A DNA stretch of 64,000 nt from Icerya purchasi. Its lineage: Eukaryota > Arthropoda > Insecta > Hemiptera > Monophlebidae. A program made the position numbers and the translations under genes. This document shows, one piece after another, positions 11,734 through 21,105 of the stretch. Within the stretch, counting starts at the first letter, position 1, and each line of letters begins with the position of its first letter. A model generated the notes under the pieces. The model was not told where the DNA came from. It did no database searches and saw only the letters and a list, made by a program, of their open reading frames with translations. The stretch covers positions 32,437,183 to 32,501,182 of the forward strand of contig CM077116.1 of the NCBI GenBank assembly GCA_039619475.1, read 5' to 3'.

Positions 11734-13489
11734 ATCGCTGACCTGAAAATCAGTTAATACGTTATTTTTTTAATTAAATAAAATTTCCAAAGAATGGAAA
11801 CTGTACCGCGTCGCTAACAAACCTTTTTAACGTATTTTAAAAACTTTCTATATAGCCGTTGAAAGCGAGAAGTTCTTCTATGTGTCCTTTACGTGTCAGA
11901 CAAATGTGTTTTGCCACATAATTAAATTTCCAACTTTTGCTCTTGAAACCAGCTTACGTAATGCCATTTGTCAGTGTTTACCGTATTCGTGTTGTATGTG
12001 TAATATTATCTAGTATTAATTGTGACCATGTTACTCCGAATTTAACTAAAGTGCGTGTCCCGGTTCCTCGTCGAGGTCAAAAAGTTTTCACGATTCGGCC
12101 GGAGATGTCCTTTTCCACATATCACAGTGGCTTAAGCCGAAGTCCCTGCCCCCATAAGTAATTCCAGTAGATAATCGTTTTTTAGTATTTTAAGCTCATT
12201 TCATTTATCTTTATAAATGAATTCTCCGCAGAAATGAAAACAACGACCACGTATTTTACGCTACGTTTGTTTCTATTTCTTTTCCCTTTTTACCTGGTCT
12301 CGAACGAACGATTAACAGAAATAAAATTCATAGTAATTTTATTAACGCTCCAGGGCTGGAACGACGATGGGAACAAAGCTAAAATTCGATCATGCCGCAT
12401 TTTGCGTCAAAAAGCTGCTGTAGGCTGTTATGTAACGAAATCATCGGTGCGTATATTTCATACGTCCCGGCCTAGTTGTGTTAAGTAGTAGGAAAGAAAA
12501 TTAACACATCGCCGTTTTTCCTCCGATAAATTTTTATAATATCTCTCAGGACTTCATTTGCCACAATTTTCTCGCGTAGAAATTGTTAATGTGAAAAAAG
12601 AAAAAAATTAAAATATACGGCTGTTGTTCAGAAGTGAGGAACTTTGCCGACAGAAATTGTAAGTAATAACTAAAAAGGTGATATATACGTTTCTAGAAGT
12701 GTGAGCTGGTCTTAAGCGGGCATAAATGGTGTAGTAAACAATTTTAAAAACAAGTTACCCTGTTTTAGCAGCTGGATTTTTTTTTTTTTTAAACCTACAC
12801 AGTGAATATCTGAGTACGTAATTTGAAATGAAGAAAAAAATAGAAGACAAAAGGAAGATTTTTTATCCTCAGCCGCCGTAAACCAATTTCGCTAATAAAA
12901 ACGAGCGAACTTTAGAAAAAAATAAAGGATTAGAAGATACAAAAAGTATTACTTAAAAATTCTTAAAAATGGAGTATCAGTTGGTTCGGATAAAATTTCA
13001 AACGGATTTTTAAAAAATCGAATAGACTTTCCAGAAGTTAAATAAAACTTGTTAATTTACCATTCTATTACAGTTGTTAGCCGGACAACCAAAGATTAAT
13101 GATAACCAGTGTATAATCAAAAACCAATAAAGACCTAGAATTGTCGAGATCTTATAGAACATTGCTGCTATATCATTTGGTAAAATACGCCGGAAATGTT
13201 ATATTAAATAAATATAAAAAATCTTCAATATAAATATAATAATGATTAATACGGAGCGTCGTAAATAATCCGAATTAACATCTAATTTTATTCAAACCAT
13301 GAAATATAAAAATAGATGAGCAGGAGCCTCAACTTAAACCGGCCGCTGGAATTCGTAAAATAATTAATGCTCGATAATGGTACGCTTAATAATAATGATC
13401 AAGATTAACAATTTGTAAAAGAAAAAACAATTGTAATGGTTAAACATATAAAGTTTTCGTGATGGATATAATTAGGAAAACAATTTACG

Positions 13490-14250
13490 GTAGAGAGACC
13501 GTCTTTAAAAACTGAACCGTAAAACTTCACGTTTCGAAAAGCTTACACTTGTTTCTGATATTATCAATATCATCGGTAGTCTTAAGTGATATTCTTAAAT
13601 TGATCTCATTTCCGAGATATTCCCTAAATAGTTCCCAGTTTGTAGATCTGTTGTATAATTTCGGTTTGGATACTTTTTTTTACTATCTGGTCACTAATAG
13701 ACAGTATAACTGACGAGTAATCTGATGGTAACTCTCATTATCTGCTCTAACATCAGTGAATATCGTTGGAATACCTTAAATAATAATACAAAAGTCCAGT
13801 AAATCTGGAACTTTATTCGGATCTGTAGGCCAATAAGTTGGCACTCCAGGAGAACAAACATCACTATGTATTTCGTCGATGGCTGATTTGAGTTCTTTAC
13901 CTCTTGGAACGGAAAGTCTTGAACCAAAGTAAATGTTTTTTTGCGTTATAATCACCGCCGATGATGTACCTATCGCCCAGAGTTTTTAGAAAATGTATAA
14001 ACAGTTCTTTCTTTATATTATGGCGAGGTGGGCAGTAGACTGCTGAGAAAGTAGTCTTTTTGTTTGATTTCAGTTCAATTACAACGATCGATAAATCAAA
14101 CGATTACTAATCAGTTCCGAATGAAGTCTTGCGCGTGTACACTCGCGTTGCAAATAACAATTGCCTATAGTACACTATGCCTGTGTCTGTACAGCTAACA
14201 ATAAGTTGTACAATTAGGTTGTCCACCAACCGATAAGGTTGAGGAGAGAA
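13490..14250 (-). pseudogene. Jockey-like ORF2 fragment (endonuclease and linker)
   Basis: The minus strand gives VVIELKSNKKTTFSAVYCPP near 14090-14035, then DRYIIGGDYNAK near 13960 (the GGDxNA endonuclease motif), PTYWPTDPNKVPDLL near 13820 and the EN-RT linker NWELFREYLGNEINLRIS near 13635-13580. The order and spacing match the intact Jockey ORF2 at 23811-21106 in this window (its GGDYNAKHPHW and TPTYWPKHTNRLPDVLDF). Frameshifts break it, and its 5' part is cut off at or near the left end of the large inverted repeat at 14291. Confidence 0.75.
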
Positions 14251-15399
14251 AGAAGATCAGTGTTAATATATTACACGGATGTAATAATAACAAGTTCAGT
14301 CAAGCATGAGGTTTCATGCGCTGAGGATTCCGTATGAAAGTTAACAATAACTATAATTATTTAGTATGTGAGAAAATTTGTTTGAATAAATTTCTATTTT
14401 TATTTTACTATTTTAATTTAATATCTTAATAAATTTCAGAGATATTTTCTAATAATAATTTAAAACAGTAAAGCAAAATACTAATTTGAATCGAAAACTT
14501 AGATTAATTTGAAGTGAAATGTAACGGTTATGAAGAAAAATTAATTAAATCCTTTTTTTATATATTTTTTTAAATTATTGGTTTAGATTTAATAATACTA
14601 ATATTAAGGTTTTATGATTTTTTAAAATGTGTAATTTTGTTAATTCCTACAACTATCTTTCTTGAATAGCCGACCGTCAAAGAAATTTAATAAACATATA
14701 AACGAAAACACGCAAAAAATATTAATTAGAAATAATATTGATGCTACGAATCACTCTGCTGCGGCTGCTAGAATGCTGGTATTCTCTGCTGGCAGTTTGG
14801 TGTATGTTGGTGATTGCATCCTGGATTCTCGGCGAATGCGAGGGAGAGACACGGTAATCGAAATTATAGTTTATGAGTTTTGTAAATGTGACTAATTGGA
14901 AAACCGAATTTCGAGGCAATTTGGTTACTTTGTTATTAAACTTCTTTCGGTTGCAAGACGAACTGGTTACTTTACCAAAAAAGGTCGATATAGTTCCGCG
15001 ATGTGAAAAAGACTGTCGTTCTACTGTGATGATTTTTTAACAATTCGGTATTTTCTTTCGACTCTCTCAGTACGTTAGACCATTATTAAATATTTTTTTT
15101 TTATTTATTTACTAGCATAGTGCGTTAAATTGTTTAACAAATCGAAATACTATTCGCATCTGTTTTTCATCAAGCGGACGTACCACCTAAACAATGATGC
15201 GGTGAGTCCGTTCGTTTCATTACTGTTCATAACAACACTTACACAAGCCGTAATAAAAATAACCAAACCGAAACCTGCGATCCCATTCTGCTTCTTAGAC
15301 CTCGTACTAACACTACTAACGTAAATTATAACAATCCGAACCAAATTCTAAAAACCGCTGCAGTCTCGTATTTCGATAAAGCCAAAAGAAAAATAACAC

Positions 15400-15650
15400 C
15401 GATTAACAAACCCGTTTATTCCGTGCATTCAAGAAACCCACTTAAAACAAAACCAACATTTAAAACTAAAAAACTATAAAGTTCTCGAATCAAATCCAGT
15501 GCTTGCTAGTTGTGCGCATTGGGGAATAATATTAGCCGTTCGTGCGGATATTAACTTTCAACAGATAATGTTACCATTCAATATTCAACCAGTAACAGTC
15601 GAAATTCGTACGCCAGCTCCACGGGAGTCTCTAAACATTATTCCGCACCG
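15400..15650 (+). pseudogene. LINE endonuclease fragment inside the left arm
   Basis: The plus strand reads IPCIQETHLKQNQHLKLKNY at about 15415-15475 and HWGIILAVRADINFQQIMLP at about 15508-15570. These fit the C.QETHL and GG..ILVR.DI segments of a Jockey/I-type endonuclease N-terminal half. Frameshifts and stops surround them. Confidence 0.6.
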
Positions 15651-15654
15651 TATT

Positions 15655-15790
15655 TAGAAACATTTAAAGTTGCCAAAAAATTCAAACCCTTCCCTCTAGC
15701 GCCGCGAGTATTACAGCTAAACATTTTGAACAGGGTTAAACATATGCGCTTCGACATATATTTCTCAAGTTTGGAACATCAAGGTTTGAA
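15655..15790. repeat. Partial tandem unit in opposite orientation (left arm)
   Basis: This segment reads GCGAGTATTACAGCTAAACA and then TGGAACATCAAGGTTTG, the reverse orientation of the ~285-bp units that begin just after it. A mirror copy lies at about 19045-19185. Each arm therefore contains a small head-to-head inversion at the edge of its array. Confidence 0.65.
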
Positions 15791-17640
15791 AGTTTCATTA
15801 AGGAAATAACTTATGGTTTCGTTCTCGACAAATAACGATCTTTCCATCGATCATGACCGGAAAAAAAATATTATTTTTGAAACTTTCGAGCTTTCCGCGC
15901 TTAAGGTTATGAATTTTAAGATGGAAACCTAGATGTTCCAAAGTAAATAAATAAACAGGGATGCACATTTTTTTAACCTTGTTCAAAATTTTGAACACAA
16001 TACATATATTACAAGCGTGGCTACACGTAATTTTTCAGAATTTTATGAACTTTTAGTAAATTTTAAACAGTTTCGTTAAGAAAACGAAATACGGGTCCGT
16101 TCCCAAAAAATAGCACTCTTTCCAATAATAATACACTTGAAAAAAATTTTTTTTTTACAAAATTTCGAGCTTTCAGAGCCCCAAGCCACTAATTTTAAAA
16201 TTGGAAACTTAGATGTTCCAAACCAGAGAAATATACATGGATGCCCATATTTACTACTTTCCTCAAAATTTTTAGCTATAATGCCCGCGTCACAAATCAA
16301 TTCTCGCGCTTTTTCGAACTTTTCTGCAAACTTTGAAAGTTCAATAAGGAAAATGAAATACGGTTTCTTTCCCGACAGATAGCGATCCTTCAAACGTTAT
16401 ATAATATGCGTCAGAAAAATAAAAAATTTTCTTTAAAATTTCGAACTTTCGGCGCCTTCAGGGTCCAATTTTAAAACTGAAAATCCAAATGTTATAAACT
16501 AGAGAAATATAAGGGGATCAGCACGTTTTTAGCCGCGTTCAAAATTTTCAGCTGTAGTATTCGTGGAGCTAGGGGAGAGAAACGTAATTATTTTTGTTTT
16601 TTTGAACTTTTCGGAACTTTGACAGTTTCGTTAAGAAAATGAAATACGGTTCCGTTCCCGACAAATAGCGATCTTTCCAATGATATATTATAAGCTCGGG
16701 CAAAAAAAAATATTTTTTAAAAATTTTGAGCTTTCAGCGCCCTAAAGGTTTTATTTTAAAGCTGGAACCCTGGATGTTCAAAATTAGAGAAGTATACGTG
16801 AAGTTGCATATTTTCTAACTTGTTCCAAATTTATAGCTATAATACTCGCGTCGTAAAAAGGAAGCTACAAATTAAAGCTCGCGCTTTTTTGAACTTTCCT
16901 GCAACTTTTAAAATTTCGTTAAAAAAATCAAATACGGTTTCGTTCCCGACGAATAGCGATCTTTCTAATAACATATCACAACCCGAAGAAAAAAATATTT
17001 TATTTCAAAATTTTGAGCTTTCGGCGCCCCTAAGGGTCTAATTTTAAAACTGGAAACCTGGATGTTTCGAATTAGAGAAATATACGTAGAAGCGCATATT
17101 TTTAACCGTGTTCAAAATATTTAGATGTAATATTTGCTTCGCTATGGGGCTAAAAAGTAATTTTTCGCGCTATTTTGAACTTTTCGGCAACTTTGAAAGT
17201 TTCGTTAAGAAAATTAAATACGTTTTCGTTCCCAACAAACAGCGATATTTGTAATGATATATCACAAACCTAAGAAAAAAAATTTTTTTTTTCAAAATTT
17301 TGAATTTTCGGTGCCCCACGGGTCTCATTTTAAAGTTGAGGTCCGATTGTCTTAAATCAGAGAAATATACGTAGAGTCGCGTATTTTCTACCATGTTCCA
17401 AATTTATAGCTGTAATACTCGCGTCGCAAAGAGGGGGCCGCAAATTGGAGCTGACGCTTTTTTGAGCTTTACGGCAACTTTGAAAGTTTGGTTAAGAAAA
17501 TTATTTTTAAAGCTGGAGACCCGGACGTACCAAATTACAGAAATATACGTAGAAGTACATATTTTTAACCATGTTTTAAATTTTTAGCTATAAAACTCGC
17601 AGCGCTAGGGGACGCGCAATTTTTCGAGCTTTTTGAGCTT
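15790..17640. repeat. ~285-bp tandem array, left arm
   Basis: Six successive units are marked by the block AATAGCGATCTTTC and variants at about 15829, 16105, 16378, 16665, 16951 and 17239 (spacings about 270-288). Each unit also carries a TTGAGCTTTCGGCGCCC-type block, a GGAAACCTGGATGTTCC-type block and a block resembling AGCTGTAATACTCGCGTCG. A seventh unit near 17480-17640 has lost about 170 bases. Confidence 0.85.
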
Positions 17641-17654
17641 TACCGCAACTTTGA

Positions 17655-19040
17655 AAGTTGCCGTAAAGTTCAAAAAAGCGCGAAAAATGAGTTGTTAGCC
17701 CCATAGTGAAGCGAATATTATAGCTAAAAATTGTGAAGCGCTTCTTCGTATATTTCTCTAGTTTGAAACGTCCAGGTTTCCAGTTGTAAAAGTAGACCCC
17801 CAAGGCGTCGAAAGCTCAAAATTTTGAAAAAAAATGTTTTTTTCTTGGGGTTGTGATCTATCATTAGAAGGATCGCTATTCGTCGTGAACGAAACGTATT
17901 TCCTTTTCTTAATGAAATTTTCAACGTTGCCGAAAAGTTCAAAAAAGCTCGAGCTCTAATTTGTAGCCCCCTCTTTTCGACGCGAGTATTATAGCTATTA
18001 ATTTGGAACAAGGTAGAAAATACGCAACTTCGCGTATATTTCTCTGGTTTTGAAAATCCAGCTTTCCAGCTTTAAAATTAAAGTTTCGGGGCGCCGAAAG
18101 CTCGATATTTTTAAAAAATAAATTTTTTTGCAATAGATTGTGATATATCATTAGAAAGATCGCTATTTGTCGGGAACGGAACCATATTTCATTTTCTTAA
18201 CGAAACTTTCAATGTTGCCGAAAAGTTCAAAAAAACCAAAAAAATTACATATCTCCCCCTTGGCTCCATGAATATTACAGCTAAAAATTTTGAACGCGGC
18301 TAAAAACGTTCGCATCCCCTTATATTTCTCTATTTTGGAGATTCCAGGTTTCCAGTTTTAAAATTCGACCCTTGGGCACCAAAAGTTCAAAATTTTGGAA
18401 AAAAAAATTTTTTTCTTCTAAGGCATGTTATATACCACTGGAAGGTTCGCTATCTGTCGGGAAGGAAACCGTATTTCATTTTCTTAACGGAACTTTCAAA
18501 GTTTGCCGAAAAGTTCGAAAAAGCGCGAGAATTGATTTGTGACGCGAGTATTATAGCTAAAAATTTTTAGGAAAGTAGAAAATATGGACATCCATGTATA
18601 TTTCTCTGGCTTGGAACATTTAAGTTTCCAAGTTTAAAATTAGTGTCTTGGGGCTCTGAAAGCTCGAAATTTTGTAAAAAAAAATTTTTTTTGAAGCGTA
18701 TCATTATTGGAAAGAGCGCTATTTTTCGGGAACGGACCCGTATTTCATTTTCTTAACGAAACTGTTTGAAATTTACTAAAAGTTCACATAATTGTGAAAA
18801 ATAACGTGTAGCCCCGCTTGTAATTTATGTATTGTAGTTCAAGATTTTGAACAAGGTTAAAAAAATGTGCGTCCCGTTTATTTATTTACTTTGGAACACC
18901 TGGGTTTCCATCTTAAAATTCGGAACCTTAAGCGCTGGAAGCTCGAAAGTTTCATAAATATATTTTTTCCGGTCACGATTGATGGAAAGATCGCTACTTG
19001 TCGAGAACGAAACCATAAGTTATTTCCTTAACGAAAATTT
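17655..19040. repeat. ~285-bp tandem array, right arm (inverted)
   Basis: The same unit in reverse orientation, marked by GATCGCTATTTGTCGGGAAC and variants at about 17870, 18160, 18446, 18710 and 18988 (spacings 264-290). It has five units against six plus a partial in the left arm. Confidence 0.85.
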
Positions 19041-19189
19041 CAAACCTTGATGTTCCAAACTTGAGAAATATATGTCGAAAAGCATATGTTTAACCGTGTT
19101 CAAAATGTTTAGCTGTAATACTCGCGGCGCTAGAGGGAAGGGTTTGAATTTTTTGGCAACTTTAAATGTTTCTAAATACGGTGCGGAAT

Positions 19190-19435
19190 AATGTTTAGAG
19201 ACTCCCGTGGAGCTGGCGTACGAATTTCGACTGTTACTGGTTGAATATTGCATGGTAACATTATCTGTTGAAAGTTAATATCCGCACGAACGGCTAATAT
19301 TATTCCCCAATGCGCACAACTAGCAAGCACTGGATTTGATTCGAGAACTTTATAGTTTTTTAGTTTTAAATGTTGGTTTTGTTTTAAGTGGGTTTCTTGA
19401 ATGCACGGAATAAACGGGTTTGTTAATCGGTGTTA
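19190..19435 (-). pseudogene. LINE endonuclease fragment inside the right arm (mirror copy)
   Basis: Reverse-complement counterpart of 15400-15650 with nearly the same bases. The flanking 64-codon open frames at 15150-15344 (minus) and 19485-19679 (plus) differ at only three residues, which shows how similar the two arms are. It has no independent coding value. Confidence 0.6.
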
Positions 19436-20565
19436 TTTTTCTTTTGGCTTTATCGAAATACGAGACTGCAGCGGTTTTTAGAATTTGGTTCGGATTGTTA
19501 TAATTTACGTTAGTAGTGTTAGTACGAGGTCTAAGAAGCAGAATGGGATCGCAGGTTTCGGTTTGGTTATTTTTATTACGGCTTGTGTAAGTGTTGTTAT
19601 GAACAGTAATGAAAGGAACGGACTCATCGCATCATTGTTTAGGTGGTACGTCCGCCTGATGAAAAACAGATGCGAATAGTATTTCGATTTGTTAAACAAT
19701 TTAACGCACTATGCTGGTAAATAAATAAAAAAAAAATATTTAATAATGTTCTAACGTATTGAAAGAGTCGAAAGAAAAAACCGAATTGTTAAAAAATCAT
19801 CTCAGTAGAACGACAGTCTTTGCCACATCGCGGAACTATATCGACCTTTTTTAGTAAAGTAACCAGTTCGTCTTGCAACCGAAAGAAGTTTGATAACAAA
19901 GTAACCAGATCGCCTCGAAATTCGGTTTTCAAATTAGTGACATTTACAAAATTCGTAAACTATAATTTCGATTACTGTCTCTCCCTCCCAGTCACCGAGA
20001 ATCCAGGACGCAATTACCAACGTACACCAACCTGCCAGCAGGGAGTACCAGCATTCTAGCAGTCGCAGCAGAGTGATACGTAGCATTAATATTATTTCTG
20101 ATTAATATTTTTTGTGTATTTTCGTTTATATATTTATTAAATGTCTTTAATGGTCGGCTATTCAAGAAATATAGGTGTAGGGATTAACAAAATTATACAT
20201 TTAAAAAAATCATAAAACCTTAATAATAGTATTATTAAATCTAAACCAATAAGTTAAAAACATAAATAAAAATTAAATAAATAAAAAGGATTTAATTAAT
20301 TTTTCTTCATAACCATTACATTGCACTTCAAATTAGTCTAAGTCTTCGATTCAAATTACTATTTTGCTTTACTGTTTTAAATTATTATTAGAAAAGATCT
20401 CTGAAATTTATTAATATATTAAATTAAAATAATAAAATAAAAATGGAAGTTTATTCAAACAAATTTTCTTACATACTAAATAATTATAGTTGTTAACTTT
20501 CATACGGAATCCTCAGCGCATGAAACCTCATGCTTGACTGAACTTGTTTTTTTTTTTTTTTTTCT

Positions 20566-20930
20566 TTAGCTCTTAGCCTTTGCCATTTAGCTAACTTTTA
20601 CGAAAACTTTAAGCTTATCATATCAGAGCATAATCCATCCGTTAATCGTTTACAAGAAACACACTTAAAATCTGTTCGGAAATTTCATATTCCTGGATAC
20701 GAATCAACGTACACGAAGACTGCTGGCTATGCCCACAGTGGCGTACTAATTAAATGAAAATTTCATTATGAACGAGTTATCCTAAATAGCGAATTATTCG
20801 CACTAGCAACGAAAGTTTTACTTTAAGCAACCAATTGCCATATGAAATGTATATATTTTTCTGGAAAAATTACTGCGGAACAGTTCTTCCGTCTGATACA
20901 AGATCTACCAAAACCTTTTATTATCTTTTT
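20566..20930 (+). pseudogene. Older Jockey-like ORF2, 5' part (endonuclease N-half)
   Basis: The plus strand gives NPSVNRLQETHLKSVRKFHI near 20630-20690 and GYAHSGVLI near 20730, then LIQDLPKPFII just before the T run at about 20929. It continues at about 25366 after the minus-strand Jockey insertion. Stops and frameshifts are present. The T run at 20547-20565 separates it from the inverted-repeat end. Confidence 0.7.
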
Positions 20931-21105
20931 TTTTTTTTTTTTTTTGCATACCGACTCATAGGTCATCAACGCAAGTGATCATTAGTTATTTTAAGTGTCC
21001 TAGATAACGGCGCATCCCAACAGATGAAGCCGCTAGTCATAGATTAGTTTTCCATTTTTTTTTTTTTTTTTTTTTTTTTTGAGCGTTTTGGTATTATCTT
21101 TAATA

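Larger units (their letters stand above)
9241..13489. other. Long non-coding AT-rich region
   Basis: No gene is recognised. It contains a degenerate tandem repeat (about 10400-11200), a hairpin element (11597-11733) and A/T homopolymers (11272-11290, 12778-12791). The frames at 11937-12161 and 12234-12488 lack domains I know. The second begins with a hydrophobic stretch but has nothing else to support it. Confidence 0.5.
14291..20546. mobile_element. Giant foldback-like inverted-repeat element
   Basis: A 6.26-kb palindrome. Its ends are exact reverse complements: the left end starts CAAGTTCAGTCAAGCATGAG and the right end finishes CTCATGCTTGACTGAACTTG. The arms are about 3.36 kb (left) and 2.89 kb (right) and meet at about 17653 in GCAACTTTGAAAGTTGC with no spacer. 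The outer 1.5 kb of each arm matches at about 90-95% by eye. The length difference comes from the number of ~285-bp tandem units (about six plus a partial on the left, five on the right). Long terminal repeats built of tandem units are known from Drosophila Foldback and Galileo elements. No transposase and no target-site duplication were found, so an inverted segmental duplication is an alternative. Confidence 0.75.

Noticed and set aside
12234..12488. 84-codon frame with hydrophobic N-terminus as a secreted peptide
   Set aside because: Composition and lack of any supporting context make chance more likely.
15150..15344. 64-codon frame recurring at 19485-19679 as a conserved small gene
   Set aside because: Both copies lie at mirror positions of the inverted repeat, so their similarity reflects duplication and not selection. 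The complementary strand is open too.
15790..17640. CRISPR-like or satellite array alone
   Set aside because: Units are ~285 bp, not short repeat-spacer units, and they lie within a larger inverted element in eukaryotic DNA.
14291..20546. LTR retrotransposon or Polinton
   Set aside because: Repeats are inverted, not direct. No integrase, polymerase or protease text was seen.
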